Positions 38,424-51,718 of a stretch of 64,000 nt of DNA are shown piece by piece. Position 1 is the first letter of the stretch; every line of letters starts with the position of its first letter. Origin of the DNA: Hyphomicrobiales bacterium. Its GTDB lineage: Bacteria > Pseudomonadota > Alphaproteobacteria > Rhizobiales > Rhizobiaceae. Position numbers and translations under genes: made by a program. Below the pieces are notes generated by a model, which did no database searches, was not told where the DNA came from, and worked only from the letters and a program-made list of their open reading frames with translations. The stretch is taken from the NCBI GenBank assembly GCA_026400435.1, contig JAPLOZ010000095.1, forward strand, positions 24,224 to 88,223, in the 5' to 3' direction.

Positions 38424-39304
38424 CAGGCGGCGCTTTCAGTGTCGCGCGCCCAGCCGCCCGTCGCCGGATCGAAGCTGCCGGAGAATTCCCATTCGGCAGG
38501 ACCGGTCATGACGACGTGATCGTCGTCGCGCCACTCGATCCTGAGCGGACCGCCCGGTACCGTGACCGTCACCGTGCGGCCGGTGCGCCTCGTGCGCGCA
38601 GCGCTGACGGCGACCGCGCAGGCGGCCGAGCCGCAGGCCCGGGTCAGGCCCGCGCCGCGCTCCCATGTGCGGATGGTGATGGCGTCGTTTGCCGTCACAT
38701 GCGCGATCGAGATGTTGGCCCGCTCCGGAAAGATCGGATGATTTTCTAGCATCGGCCCGAAGCGGTCGAGCGCGTAGTTCCAGACATCATCATCGACCCA
38801 GAAGATGGCGTGCGGATTGCCCATGTTGGCGACCGAGGGCGAATGCAGGAGAGGCGCGTCGATTGGACCAACCTGCAACTCGATCATGCGCGTGTCGCGG
38901 AACTCCTCGGCGAGCGGGATGTCCTGCCAGCCGAAGCGCGGCACGCCCATGTCGACCGAGATCAACCCGTCGGCATGCTCCTCGGCGTTCAGGATGCCTG
39001 CGACCGTCTCGAAGGTGAAAATCTTCTGCCCGGTTTCGGCGGCGAGCGCCTGCACGACGCAGCGCATCCCGTTGCCGCAGGCCTGCGCCATCGAACCGTC
39101 CGAGTTGATGATTTGGATGTAGTTTGCCGTCCCCGGCGTCTTCGGGTCGTGGATCGCCATGATCTGGTCGAACCTGGTGGCGAGGTCGACATTGAGCGCG
39201 ACCGCCGCGGCCGGGGTTACGCGGTCCGCGCGACCGCGCATGTCGGCGACGATGATCTCGTTGCCGAGCCCGTTCATCTTGGCGAAAGGGGCTGCGCTGG
39301 CCAT
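38423..39304 (-). CDS. dapF: Diaminopimelate epimerase
   Basis: This 293-residue cofactor-independent racemase interconverts LL- and meso-diaminopimelate for lysine and peptidoglycan synthesis. Both catalytic cysteines are in place: Cys76 in ACGNGMRC and Cys224 in [23 protein letters not shown] is the N-terminal signature. First gene of the run dapF-mtaB-ftsY-yciB-PPOX, linked by overlaps or gaps of 14 bases or less. Confidence 0.97.
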   Translation of the reverse strand: MASAAPFAKMNGLGNEIIVADMRGRADRVTPAAAVALNVDLATRFDQIMAIHDPKTPGTANYIQIINSDGSMAQACGNGMRCVVQALAAETGQKIFTFETVAGILNAEEHADGLISVDMGVPRFGWQDIPLAEEFRDTRMIELQVGPIDAPLLHSPSVANMGNPHAIFWVDDDVWNYALDRFGPMLENHPIFPERANISIAHVTANDAITIRTWERGAGLTRACGSAACAVAVSAARTRRTGRTVTVTVPGGPLRIEWRDDDHVVMTGPAEWEFSGSFDPATGGWARDTESAA

Positions 39305-39412
39305 GCGGCGGGAAAACTCAGTATCCGTTCGGCGCTATATGGCGGAGATTTTCCACAATTGCCAGTCTCGCCGACCACTGATGCGGACAGCAATCCCATT
39401 GAAAGACCGCAT

Positions 39413-40411
39413 TCAACCCGCAGGCACGTCCCAGACTTCGCCAGGCAGCATGGCGCGAAATCTCTCGCGGCCGATGCCCTGGGCATCGAGCGCCGCGTGT
39501 AACCGCTCGCGCGGTTCGTCGATCGCCTCGTCGGTGAGACGAAACGTGCCCCAGTGGCAGCCCGCCGCGTGGGCGGCATTGCACAATTGCATTCCCGCGA
39601 CGGCCTCTTCCGGATTCTGGTGCTGGTGTTCCATGAACCAGCGCGGCTCGTAGGCGCCGATCGGCAGAATGGCGAGACGGAAAGCGTCATGCTTTTGCGT
39701 CAGCGCCCGATAGATTTTGCCGTCGTTGAAGCCGGTGTCTCCCGCGAAATAGATCTTTCCGGACGGGGTCTCGATGACGAAACCGCTCCACAGCGCCATT
39801 CGGCGGTCGCGCGCGCCACGCGCCGACCAGTGATGGGCCGGCTCCACATGCATGCTGACGCCGTTCTCAAGGTCGATCCGGTCGCCCCAGTCATGCGCCG
39901 AGATTTTCGCGCCGGGCGTAGCCTGCCTGATGATCGTGTCGTTGCCCAGCGGAGTGACTATGCGCGGCTCGTGTGCGGCGTGGAGCCTTGCGAGGGTTCT
40001 CGTGTCGAGATGGTCGTAATGATTGTGGCTGACCAGCACCACGTCGATCGGCGGCAGGTCCTCGAAGGCGATGCCCGGCGCGCTGACGCGGCGCGGCCCG
40101 GCGAACGAGACGGGCGAAACGCGCTCCGACCAAACCGGATCGGTCAGGATGTTGAGGCCTGCTGCCTGGATCAGCAGCGAGGCGTGGCCGACCATGGTCA
40201 GCCGCAGGGCATCGCGGTCAACGCGTTGCCCGGGCTTTGCCGGCGGCAGCGGGTCGGGCCGTGTCGCCGGCCACTTCGCGCGGCCGCCGCCGAATTGCCA
40301 TTTCAACAGATCGATGAAACCACGCGGCGCTTCGCCGCCGGGGTTGAAGAAGACGCTATCCTTGAAATGGTCGCTCTGCGGGCCGCGATAATAGGGATTG
40401 GCGTCGGTCAT
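39413..40411 (-). CDS. MBL-fold metallo-hydrolase, UlaG / NAPE-PLD-like
   Basis: This 332-residue metallo-beta-lactamase-fold protein has VGHASLLIQAAGLNILTDPVWSERVSP and the metal motif HNHYDH (His129, His131, Asp133, His134). AGDTGFNDG and WGTFRLTDEA supply the later ligands. The closest known architecture is N-acyl-phosphatidylethanolamine phospholipase D or UlaG lactonase; substrate unknown. I start at 40411 (MTDANPYYRG); the frame is open 22 codons further. Divergent from the VOC gene. About 108 bases separate its end from dapF. Confidence 0.88.
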   Translation of the reverse strand: MTDANPYYRGPQSDHFKDSVFFNPGGEAPRGFIDLLKWQFGGGRAKWPATRPDPLPPAKPGQRVDRDALRLTMVGHASLLIQAAGLNILTDPVWSERVSPVSFAGPRRVSAPGIAFEDLPPIDVVLVSHNHYDHLDTRTLARLHAAHEPRIVTPLGNDTIIRQATPGAKISAHDWGDRIDLENGVSMHVEPAHHWSARGARDRRMALWSGFVIETPSGKIYFAGDTGFNDGKIYRALTQKHDAFRLAILPIGAYEPRWFMEHQHQNPEEAVAGMQLCNAAHAAGCHWGTFRLTDEAIDEPRERLHAALDAQGIGRERFRAMLPGEVWDVPAG

Positions 40412-40519
40412 CGCTTCAACATAGGTACGCGACCATCTGGCGCAAGCGTTTCGACACGGGACGGGCAATGCGGCCACGTTGAAGACGGGCTAATGTCGCG
40501 CGGCAGGCGGAGCAGTCGA

Positions 40520-40963
40520 ATGGCGATGAAGCGAACGAAGACCCCGTGGATGAGTGCGGACGATTTCGGCCGCTCGCTGCCGCGCGGCATCGGCATCAAT
40601 CTGCTGGTGCCTGACATCGCGCCGATGGAGGCGTTCTGCCGTGACGTGCTCGGCGCGACGATTGTCTATGTCGACGAGGATTTTGCCGCCGTCACGCTGC
40701 TCGGCTCCGTCTTCATGCTGCACGCCGACCATTCCTATTGCGACAATCCGATGACGGGCGTCATCGCCAATATCGAGCAGCGCGGCACCGGGATCGAGAT
40801 CAGGATCTACGGCCTTGACCCCGACGAAGCGGAAGCGCGCGCCCGCGAACTGGGCCATCACGTTCTGGCCGGCTCGCTCGACAAGCCACACGGCCTTCGC
40901 GAATGCCACATCGTCGGCCCGAGCTTTTATGTCTTCGTGCCAAGCATCGCAATTGGCGGGTAA
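40520..40963 (+). CDS. VOC family (glyoxalase/bleomycin resistance-like) protein
   Basis: This 147-residue protein has a single vicinal-oxygen-chelate module: INLLVPDIAPMEAFCRDVLGATIVYVDEDFAAVTLLGSVFMLH, then GIEIRIYGLDPDEAEARARELG. Only some of the usual metal ligands (His, Glu) are apparent, so enzymatic class cannot be assigned. Start at 40520 with GGAG seven bases upstream. Lies between the divergent metallo-hydrolase and the Omp19-like gene. Confidence 0.8.
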   Translation: MAMKRTKTPWMSADDFGRSLPRGIGINLLVPDIAPMEAFCRDVLGATIVYVDEDFAAVTLLGSVFMLHADHSYCDNPMTGVIANIEQRGTGIEIRIYGLDPDEAEARARELGHHVLAGSLDKPHGLRECHIVGPSFYVFVPSIAIGG

Positions 40964-41120
40964 TGTGTCGGCTGCTGTTACAAATCTTGAGATTTTTTTG
41001 TCCGGCAAGGCCGCCGCACACCCTATTTTAACCATATCTGGCTGAAATTTGGCCAACTTCGCCACCTTGATGGCGGGGGTTTGATCCTGCGGCGTATTGC
41101 GGCGTCGGACGGAGGGTATG

Positions 41121-41672
41121 ATGACTTTGACGAAGACAGGCCTGGCAGCGGTGTCGCTGGCCGCATTGCTTGCAGCGGGCTGCTCCAGCACTCGATTCTC
41201 GTCGATGAACGAGCAGCCTGCCCCACTGCAGGCAGCTCCGTCGGGCAATGTGACGTCGTCGACAGCGCTTCCTCCGCCCGCCGCACCCGGAACCGCCCCC
41301 ACCGACCCCGCCGGGTTCCCCTCCGCGCCCGGTGCACCGACGGCGGTCGCATCGGCAACGCCTGGACCGGATCCGGCAGCAGCAAGCGCTCCCGACCTTA
41401 CGACCGGCAATGTCGTTGGCGCGTGGAGTGCTTCGGTGTCGGGTCAGAGCTGCCAGTTGATCACGTCCCTGACGAAGCTTGGCTCCAACAACCGGGCTGC
41501 GTCGCGGCAGTGCGCTGCGCCGATGAACGGCGTGAAGTCATGGAACGTCGCCGGCAAGCAGCTGTCGCTCTACGACGAGAGCGGATCGGTCGTCGCCCAG
41601 CTCTATTCCTCGGGCGAGGGAAAATTCAATGGACAGACCTCGACCGGAATGCCTATCTCGCTGTCGAGATAG
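41121..41672 (+). CDS. Inh/Omp19-family outer-membrane lipoprotein (protease-inhibitor fold)
   Basis: This 183-residue lipoprotein has a signal peptide with lipobox LAAGC, a Pro/Ala-rich linker (about 35-85) and a C-terminal Inh beta-barrel (VVGAWSASVSGQSCQLITSL onward) with a disulfide pair of cysteines, as in Brucella Omp19 and Pseudomonas Inh inhibitors. Omp19 inhibits host proteases and supports envelope integrity. GGAGGG at 41111-41116 favours the second of two adjacent ATGs (41121 over 41118). Followed by zapE after about 24 bases. Confidence 0.88.
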   Translation: MTLTKTGLAAVSLAALLAAGCSSTRFSSMNEQPAPLQAAPSGNVTSSTALPPPAAPGTAPTDPAGFPSAPGAPTAVASATPGPDPAAASAPDLTTGNVVGAWSASVSGQSCQLITSLTKLGSNNRAASRQCAAPMNGVKSWNVAGKQLSLYDESGSVVAQLYSSGEGKFNGQTSTGMPISLSR

Positions 41673-41696
41673 AACGGTCCATCTTCCATCCGCCCA

Positions 41697-42896
41697 ATGA
41701 TGCATCAGCGAGACGGCCTCGGGCCGCAGTCGACCGTCGGGCAGCGCTACGCGCTCATGGCGCAGGCCGGCGAGATCACCGACGACCCCGCGCAGCGTCA
41801 GGTGGTCGCGGCTCTGGACCGGCTTGCCGAGGCGATAGCCGTCAAGCGGCTCCACAGCAAGTCGAGTGCGCTCGGATGGCTGTTTGCGAAAAACCGGGCG
41901 GCGGCGGAACCGGTGACCGGTCTCTATATCCACGGCGGCGTCGGGCGCGGCAAGACGATGCTGATGGACCTTTTCTTCGACACCGTACCAGTGCGCCGCA
42001 AGCGTCGCGTGCATTTCAACGCCTTCATGGCGGACGTGCATGACCGCATCCAGCAGCATCGGCTCGCGCGCAAGGAAGGTACGGTTCGTGAAGACGATCC
42101 CATCCCGCCGGTAGCAAGGGCATTGGCCGACGAGGCATGGGTGCTGTGCTTCGACGAGTTCTCAGTCACCGACATCGCCGACGCCATGATCCTGTCGCGC
42201 CTGTTCACCGCGCTCTTCGCCAACGGCGTGGTGCTGGTCGCGACTTCCAACGTCGCCCCCGACGACCTTTACCGCGACGGACTGAACCGCCAGCTCTTCC
42301 TGCCGTTCGTCGCATTGCTGAAGCGTCACGCACGCGTCGTCGCGCTCGAACTGCCGACCGACTACCGCATGGAGAAGCTGAGCCGCATGCCGGTCTATAT
42401 GACGCCGCTGTCGGCCGAGACCGATCGGCGTATGGACGATGCGTGGAAAACCGTGACGCGCGGTCTGCCGGCCGAACCTGCCATGCTGAGCGTCAAGGGC
42501 CGCCAGGTACCTGTTCCCCTGGCGTCGGGTAATGCCGCCCGCTTCAGCTTCGCCGCGCTTTGCGAGAAGCCGCTTGCGGCGCGGGACTATCTAGCAATTG
42601 CCGACCGTTATCCGACGGTCTTCGTCGATCGCGTGCCGGTGATCGCGGAAGGCCTTCGCAACGAAGCGAAGCGCTTTATCCTCCTGATCGACACGCTCTA
42701 CGATCGCCGCGTAAGGCTGTTTATCAGCGCCGATGCGCCGCCACAGGATCTCTACAGCGGAATGAACGGGACCGAGGCGTTCGAGTTCGACAGAACTGCC
42801 TCAAGACTCGTGGAAATGCAAAGCCGGGAATGGCTGGACGATTGGACGCAAGAGCAGGGCTCCCGTCAGGAATCGTCGTCTCGCTCCACTGCATGA
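41697..42896 (+). CDS. zapE: AFG1-like ATPase / cell division protein ZapE
   Basis: This 399-residue AAA-type ATPase has Walker A GGVGRGKT (80-87) and Walker B LCFDEFSVTD (about 150), plus the family's RVHFNAFMADVHDRI. ZapE interacts with the Z-ring during constriction in E. coli; mitochondrial Afg1 aids protein turnover. Likely co-transcribed with the lipoprotein gene. It ends about 220 bases before mdh, a neighbourhood common in rhizobia. Confidence 0.92.
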   Translation: MMHQRDGLGPQSTVGQRYALMAQAGEITDDPAQRQVVAALDRLAEAIAVKRLHSKSSALGWLFAKNRAAAEPVTGLYIHGGVGRGKTMLMDLFFDTVPVRRKRRVHFNAFMADVHDRIQQHRLARKEGTVREDDPIPPVARALADEAWVLCFDEFSVTDIADAMILSRLFTALFANGVVLVATSNVAPDDLYRDGLNRQLFLPFVALLKRHARVVALELPTDYRMEKLSRMPVYMTPLSAETDRRMDDAWKTVTRGLPAEPAMLSVKGRQVPVPLASGNAARFSFAALCEKPLAARDYLAIADRYPTVFVDRVPVIAEGLRNEAKRFILLIDTLYDRRVRLFISADAPPQDLYSGMNGTEAFEFDRTASRLVEMQSREWLDDWTQEQGSRQESSSRSTA

Positions 42897-42902
42897 TGCA
42901 AC

Positions 42903-42927
42903 AATGTCATGACGCTTTCGTGACATT
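42903..42927. promoter_or_regulatory. Inverted repeat upstream of the mdh promoter
   Basis: AATGTCA (42903-42909) and TGACATT (42921-42927) are perfect inverted arms 11 bases apart, ending four bases before the -35 hexamer. This is a plausible activator or repressor site; regulator unknown. Confidence 0.5.
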
Positions 42928-42930
42928 TGT

Positions 42931-42959
42931 TTGACGTTTACGTAAATCCCATATTATCT
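42931..42959 (+). promoter_or_regulatory. Promoter of the mdh-suc operon with internal palindrome
   Basis: TTGACG, 17-base spacer, TTATCT (or TATTAT with 15 bases). The spacer contains TTTACGTAAA (42937-42946), a perfect 10-base palindrome placed where a repressor would occlude RNA polymerase. About 160 bases of leader to the mdh ATG. Confidence 0.6.
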
Positions 42960-42997
42960 AACCGATTGAAAACATTCAGGCAAAAATAATCGTTTGA

Positions 42998-44086
<1,089 letters not shown>

Positions 44087-44097
44087 GGACGCCGGTC

Positions 44098-45291
<1,194 letters not shown>

Positions 45292-45296
45292 GCTGC

Positions 45297-46199
45297 ATGT
45301 CCATTCTCGTTGACAGGAACACAAAGATTCTGGTGCAGGGCCTGACCGGCAACACCGGCTCGTTCCATACCGAGCAGGCGCTTGCCTATCACGGCACCAA
45401 GATGGTCGGCGGCACGCATCCCAAGAAGGGCGGCGAGACCTGGACCGGCAAGAACGGCGAGACGCTGCCGATCTTCGCCACCGTCGCCGAAGGAAAGGCC
45501 GTTACCGGCGCGAATGCGTCGGTGATCTACGTGCCGCCCGCCGGTGCGGCCGCCGCCATCATCGAGGCGATCGAGGCCGAGATTCCACTGGTCATTTGCA
45601 TCACCGAGGGCATTCCGGTGATGGACATGATCAAGGTGAAGGCCAAGCTCGACAAGTCCGGCTCACGGCTGATCGGCCCGAATTGCCCGGGCGTCGTCAC
45701 GCCCGACGAGTGCAAGATCGGCATCATGCCCGGGAATATCTTCCGCAAGGGTTCCGTGGGTGTTGTCTCGCGCTCGGGAACGCTTACCTATGAGGCAGTG
45801 TTCCAGACCACCAATGAAGGGCTCGGGCAGTCGACGGCAGTCGGCATCGGCGGCGATCCCGTCAAGGGCACCGAGTTCATCGACATGCTGGAGATGTTCC
45901 TCGCCGACGACGAGACGAAATCGATCATCATGATCGGCGAGATCGGCGGTTCGGCGGAGGAAGACGCAGCGCAGTTCATCATCGACGAGGCAAAGCGCGG
46001 CAGGAGAAAGCCTATGGCTGGCTTCATCGCCGGCCGCACAGCGCCTCCAGGACGCACCATGGGCCACGCAGGCGCGGTGATTTCCGGCGGCAAGGGCGGC
46101 GCGGAAGACAAGATCGCGGCGATGGAGGCGGCGGGCATCCGCGTGTCCCCGTCGCCGGCACGGCTCGGCAAGACGCTCGTCGAGGCGATCAAGGGTTAG
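45297..46199 (+). CDS. sucD: Succinyl-CoA synthetase subunit alpha
   Basis: This 300-residue subunit has the N-terminal CoA-binding fold ([18 protein letters not shown]), [21 protein letters not shown], and the phosphorylated histidine in GHAGAVISG (about His257). Start set at 45297; the frame is open upstream through sucC but that is not coding. Overlap-free junction with sucC; a hairpin lies just after its stop. Confidence 0.97.
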   Translation: MSILVDRNTKILVQGLTGNTGSFHTEQALAYHGTKMVGGTHPKKGGETWTGKNGETLPIFATVAEGKAVTGANASVIYVPPAGAAAAIIEAIEAEIPLVICITEGIPVMDMIKVKAKLDKSGSRLIGPNCPGVVTPDECKIGIMPGNIFRKGSVGVVSRSGTLTYEAVFQTTNEGLGQSTAVGIGGDPVKGTEFIDMLEMFLADDETKSIIMIGEIGGSAEEDAAQFIIDEAKRGRRKPMAGFIAGRTAPPGRTMGHAGAVISGGKGGAEDKIAAMEAAGIRVSPSPARLGKTLVEAIKG

Positions 46200-46204
46200 A
46201 GGAG

Positions 46205-46222
46205 CCGGAGCCGACGCTCCGG
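46205..46222 (+). other. Intercistronic hairpin between sucD and sucA
   Basis: CCGGAGC-CGAC-GCTCCGG, a seven-base perfect stem with a tetraloop, begins six bases after the sucD stop. Its 3' arm abuts the GGGAC ribosome-site region of sucA (ATG at 46231). It could protect the upstream message or tune sucA translation. Confidence 0.5.
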
Positions 46223-46230
46223 GACATAAG

Positions 46231-49218
46231 ATGGCACGACAAGATCAGGCCAACGACGAGTTCTCGCTCACTTCGTTCCTCTACGGCGGCAACGCCGACT
46301 ATCTGGAGCAGTTGCAGGCCGCGTGGGAGGATGACCCGCAGTCGGTCGATCCACAGTGGCAGGATTTCTTCGCCGCTCTCAAGGACGACGCGATCGACGT
46401 CAGGAAGAACGCCAGGGGCGCGTCCTGGTCGCAGCCTGCCTGGCCGCTGCAGGCCAACGGAGAGCTGGTTTCGGCGCTGGACGGCAACTGGGGGCTGATC
46501 GAGAAAGTCGTCGAGAAGAAGGTCCGCGACAAAGCCGCCACTACTGGCGTCGCTGTCTCGGATGCGGACGTCCACCAGGCGACCCGCGATTCTGTCCGCG
46601 CGATCATGATGATCCGCGCCTTCCGCATGCGTGGCCACCTGCACGCCAACCTCGATCCGCTTGGCATAGCCAAGCCGCTTGAGGATTATAACGAGCTTTC
46701 GCCGTCCTCCTATGGCTTCACGGACGCCGACAACGAGCGCCGCATCTTCATCGACGGCGTGCTCGGGCTGGAATACGCGACCATTCCCCAGATGATCGAC
46801 ATCCTGACGCGGACCTACTGCTCGACGCTCGGTGTCGAGTTCATGCATATCTCCGATCCCGAGGAGACGGGCTGGATCCAGGCGCGCATCGATGGAGCCG
46901 ACAAGGAAATCACCTTCACGGCCGAGGGCAAGAAGGCGATCCTTTCAAAGCTGATCGAGGCCGAGGGCTTTGAGCAGTTCATCGACGTCAAGTACAAGGG
47001 AACCAAGCGTTTCGGCCTTGATGGCGGCGAGTCGCTGATCCCGGCGCTCGAGCAGATCATCAAGCGCGGCGGCTCGCTCGGTCTCAAGGAGATCGTGCTC
47101 GGCATGGCCCATCGCGGCCGGCTGAACGTGCTGAGCCAGGTGATGGCCAAGCCGCATCGCGCCATCTTCCACGAGTTCAAGGGCGGTTCTGCCGCGCCTG
47201 ACGATGTTGAGGGTTCGGGCGACGTGAAGTACCATCTGGGCGCTTCCTCCGACCGCGAGTTCGACGGCAACAAGGTGCATCTGTCGCTGACCGCCAACCC
47301 GTCGCATCTCGAGATCGTCGATCCCGTGGTCATGGGCAAGGCGCGCGCCAAGCAGGACCAGCTGTTCGGCCGCACCAGGGAAGAGATCGTGCCTCTCGAA
47401 GAGCGCGCCAAGGTGCTGCCGTTGCTGCTGCACGGCGACGCGGCTTTTGCCGGCCAGGGCGTGATCGCCGAGATCCTCGGGCTTTCCGGGCTACGCGGCC
47501 ATCGCGTTGCGGGCACTGTCCATTTTATCATCAACAACCAGATCGGCTTCACCACCAATCCGCGCTTCTCGCGCTCGTCGCCCTATCCCTCCGACGTGGC
47601 GAAGATGATCGAGGCGCCGATCTTTCATGTGAACGGCGACGATCCGGAAGCGGTGGTCCACGCCGCCAAGGTGGCGATCGAGTTCCGCATGAAGTTCCAC
47701 AAGCCGGTTGTGGTCGACATGTTCTGCTATCGCCGTTTCGGCCACAACGAGGGCGATGAGCCGGCGTTTACGCAGCCGATCATGTACCGCAAGATCCGCA
47801 CGCAGAGGACCACTGCGACGATCTATGGCGAGCGGCTCATCGCCGAAGGCCATTTGACGCAGGAAGGCATCGACAAGATGCGCGCCGACTGGCGCGCCCG
47901 TCTCGAATCGGAATGGGAGGTCGGCCAGGCCTACAAGCCCAACAAGGCGGACTGGCTGGACGGGGCGTGGTCGGGCCTGAGGGCAGCCGACAACCAGGAC
48001 GAGCTGCGCCGCGGCAAGACCGCCGTGCCGGTCAAGATTCTGAAGGAGATCGGCAAGAAGCTGACCGAGGTTCCCAGGGACTTCGAGGTCCACAAGACGA
48101 TCGGCCGCTTCCTGGAAACGCGCCGCGCAATGATCGACACCGGCGAGGGCATCGACTGGTCGACTGGCGAAGCGCTCGCCTTCGGCTCGATCCTGTTCGA
48201 CGGCAACCCGATTCGGCTCTCCGGGCAGGATTCGGAGCGCGGCACGTTTTCGCAGCGCCACTCGGTTCTCTACGACCAGCGCGACGAGACCCGTTACATT
48301 CCGCTCAACAACCTGTCGCCGGCGCAGGCCGGCTACGAGGTCATCAACTCGATGCTCTCGGAAGAGGCCGTGCTCGGTTTCGAATATGGCTACTCGCTCG
48401 CGCAGCCGAGCGCTCTGACACTCTGGGAAGCCCAGTTCGGCGACTTCGCCAACGGGGCGCAGGTCCTGTTCGACCAGTTCATCTCCAGCGGCGAGCGCAA
48501 GTGGCTGCGCATGTCAGGCCTCGTTTGCCTGCTGCCGCACGGCTACGAAGGCCAGGGCCCCGAGCATTCCTCGGCGCGCCTCGAGCGTTTTCTGCAACTT
48601 TGCGCCGAAGACAACATGCAGGTCGCGAACTGCACTACGCCGGCTAACTACTTCCACGTCCTGCGCCGTCAGTTGAAGCGCGATTTCCGCAAGCCACTCA
48701 TCCTGATGACGCCAAAGTCGCTGCTGCGCCACAAGCGTGCGGTGTCGACGCTTGCCGAGATGTCCGGCGAATCCGCGTTCCACAGGCTGTTGTGGGATGA
48801 CGCGCAGTATCTCGGCAACCAGCCGATCAAGCTGGTGAAGGATTCTAAGATCCGCCGCGTCGTGCTGTGCTCGGGAAAGGTTTACTACGACCTCTACGAG
48901 GATCGCGAGAAGCGCGGCGTCAACGACATCTATCTGCTGCGGGTCGAACAGCTCTACCCCTTCCCGGCAAAGGCGCTGATCACCGAACTCAGCCGTTTCC
49001 GCAACGCCGAGATGGTCTGGTGCCAGGAAGAACCCAAGAACATGGGCGCCTGGTCGTTCATCGACCCCTATCTGGAGTGGGTGCTGGCGCATATCGACGC
49101 CAAGCATCAGCGGGTACGCTATACCGGCCGGCCGGCTTCGGCGTCTCCGGCGACTGGCATGATGTCGAAGCATCTGGCGCAACTGGCGGCGCTTCTTGAG
49201 GACGCGCTGGGCGCATGA
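46231..49218 (+). CDS. sucA: 2-Oxoglutarate dehydrogenase E1 component
   Basis: This 995-residue thiamine-diphosphate enzyme decarboxylates 2-oxoglutarate and passes succinyl to the E2 lipoyl arm. The N-terminal peptide ([17 protein letters not shown]) binds the complex core. The ThDP domain shows [11 protein letters not shown] and [10 protein letters not shown]; the pyrimidine domain has [16 protein letters not shown]. Full length for Hyphomicrobiales. Confidence 0.98.
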   Translation: MARQDQANDEFSLTSFLYGGNADYLEQLQAAWEDDPQSVDPQWQDFFAALKDDAIDVRKNARGASWSQPAWPLQANGELVSALDGNWGLIEKVVEKKVRDKAATTGVAVSDADVHQATRDSVRAIMMIRAFRMRGHLHANLDPLGIAKPLEDYNELSPSSYGFTDADNERRIFIDGVLGLEYATIPQMIDILTRTYCSTLGVEFMHISDPEETGWIQARIDGADKEITFTAEGKKAILSKLIEAEGFEQFIDVKYKGTKRFGLDGGESLIPALEQIIKRGGSLGLKEIVLGMAHRGRLNVLSQVMAKPHRAIFHEFKGGSAAPDDVEGSGDVKYHLGASSDREFDGNKVHLSLTANPSHLEIVDPVVMGKARAKQDQLFGRTREEIVPLEERAKVLPLLLHGDAAFAGQGVIAEILGLSGLRGHRVAGTVHFIINNQIGFTTNPRFSRSSPYPSDVAKMIEAPIFHVNGDDPEAVVHAAKVAIEFRMKFHKPVVVDMFCYRRFGHNEGDEPAFTQPIMYRKIRTQRTTATIYGERLIAEGHLTQEGIDKMRADWRARLESEWEVGQAYKPNKADWLDGAWSGLRAADNQDELRRGKTAVPVKILKEIGKKLTEVPRDFEVHKTIGRFLETRRAMIDTGEGIDWSTGEALAFGSILFDGNPIRLSGQDSERGTFSQRHSVLYDQRDETRYIPLNNLSPAQAGYEVINSMLSEEAVLGFEYGYSLAQPSALTLWEAQFGDFANGAQVLFDQFISSGERKWLRMSGLVCLLPHGYEGQGPEHSSARLERFLQLCAEDNMQVANCTTPANYFHVLRRQLKRDFRKPLILMTPKSLLRHKRAVSTLAEMSGESAFHRLLWDDAQYLGNQPIKLVKDSKIRRVVLCSGKVYYDLYEDREKRGVNDIYLLRVEQLYPFPAKALITELSRFRNAEMVWCQEEPKNMGAWSFIDPYLEWVLAHIDAKHQRVRYTGRPASASPATGMMSKHLAQLAALLEDALGA

Positions 49219-49300
49219 ATCCGAGCGCGAACCGCCAAGGCTCGGCCTTTGGACAGGGATCGTGCGGTTGACAGGCAGAAACGGACAGGCAGGCAAGACA

Positions 49301-50587
<1,287 letters not shown>

Positions 50588-50715
50588 CGACGTTGCAGCG
50601 CCTCAGTGGTATGTGAATGGTGGCGACAGCCTGTCGAAACAGGCAGCCTTGGAACGACATTCGCCTGTAACTGTCTCTAGAGCGAAGCACAGCTTCGCGT
50701 GAGGAAGGTGATCAT

Positions 50716-51120
50716 ATGGAAGCCGCCGCCGCATCTACCGAAATCTGGGTTCTGGGTTGGAGCGCCGTGCTCCTCATCGTTCAGGTCGTCGCCCAGGCGA
50801 CCGCGTCGTCCGACCTCGGGCCAGCCTATCTCTTCAGCCCGCGCGACGAGCCGAGGGAATCCAACAGTGTCGTTGCCCGCCGCCTCTACCGCGCTCTGAA
50901 GAACCTGATCGAGACCTATCCGGCCTTCATTGCGATCGTCATTGCCCTTGTCGTCACTGGCAAGACGGGCGGGCTGGCCGCGACAGGCGCCTGGCTTTGG
51001 CTCGCCGCCCGCGTGATCTATGTGGTCATCTACGCAGCTGGGATTCCCGTCGTTCGAACCCTGGTCTGGCTGGCGTCAATCATCGGGCTTGTCCTCATGC
51101 TCATTCATCTGATGACCTGA
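50716..51120 (+). CDS. MAPEG family membrane protein
   Basis: This 134-residue protein has four predicted membrane helices (about 8-28, 55-75, 78-98 and 110-132) and the MAPEG-type pattern RALKNLIETYPAFIAIVIAL and AAGIPVVRTLVWLASIIGLVLM. MAPEG proteins include microsomal glutathione transferases; the bacterial branch is mostly uncharacterised. It is placed between sucB and lpdA, as I recall in other Phyllobacteriaceae, with 2 bases before the next gene. Confidence 0.88.
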   Translation: MEAAAASTEIWVLGWSAVLLIVQVVAQATASSDLGPAYLFSPRDEPRESNSVVARRLYRALKNLIETYPAFIAIVIALVVTGKTGGLAATGAWLWLAARVIYVVIYAAGIPVVRTLVWLASIIGLVLMLIHLMT

Positions 51121-51122
51121 GC

Positions 51123-51629
51123 ATGGGTTCTGGCGGGCGTGAAGCTGCAATCGCGATCGTCTTCATTGCGGCCTTCGCTGCCGCGCCGCCCGCCTTTGCC
51201 GCCTGCCCGATAGAACTCGCCACATATGCCGACACGCGGGGCGTCGCCGAACTGGAATTCTCCGCACGGCCCGGCGGCGCGACCGTCAGCAACAGCTTCA
51301 AGATGCTGTTGGACAACGATGTCGTGTTCGACGGCATCGTGCAATGGACCGACACGGAGCCGCGCCCCTGGGGGAAACTGATGTACAAATGCCCGGACGG
51401 CGACGTGACAGGCGATGAACTCAACGCCTGCACGATGTGGGAAGGTGTCATCTATGCGTTCGACGGCAATGGTACCGTTGCCTTGCTGCCGGCTCCCGGA
51501 ACCGCGGCGCCGCCTATGCTGCTCCTGCCGGCGCTCGGCGCTTCGCTCAGGATGTCGGCGGCCTACGGTGCAAACGGGTTTTCGCAGACGCCTTGGGATG
51601 TTTTCGCATTGAAGGGTTGCCAGGAATGA
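51123..51629 (+). CDS. Secreted protein of unknown function
   Basis: This 168-residue protein begins with a clear signal peptide (hydrophobic about 8-22, AFAA cleavage) followed directly by CPIELATYADTRGVAELEF. Four cysteines (about residues 28, 92, 102 and the C-terminal one in KGCQE) could form two disulfides. No family recognised. It starts two bases after the MAPEG stop, so it is probably co-expressed with it; a role in 2-oxoglutarate dehydrogenase is not implied. Beta-rich periplasmic domain likely (inference). Confidence 0.75.
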   Translation: MGSGGREAAIAIVFIAAFAAAPPAFAACPIELATYADTRGVAELEFSARPGGATVSNSFKMLLDNDVVFDGIVQWTDTEPRPWGKLMYKCPDGDVTGDELNACTMWEGVIYAFDGNGTVALLPAPGTAAPPMLLLPALGASLRMSAAYGANGFSQTPWDVFALKGCQE

Positions 51630-51718
51630 CCGGCTCGACCATGGCGTTGCCCACTCGCAATCCATAGATTATGCAGCAGCCGCGTGGCCCGCGCGGCAGA
51701 CAACGGCAGGATGGAACA

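Noticed and set aside
39554..40519. Upstream extension of the VOC frame across the metallo-hydrolase gene
   Set aside because: Antisense to a well-supported MBL gene; GGAG and ATG at 40520 mark the true start.
50629..50698. Two short hairpins (GCCTGT-CGAA-ACAGGC and GCGAAGC-ACA-GCTTCGC) after sucB
   Set aside because: Stems of six to seven bases with no T-run; function not supportable.
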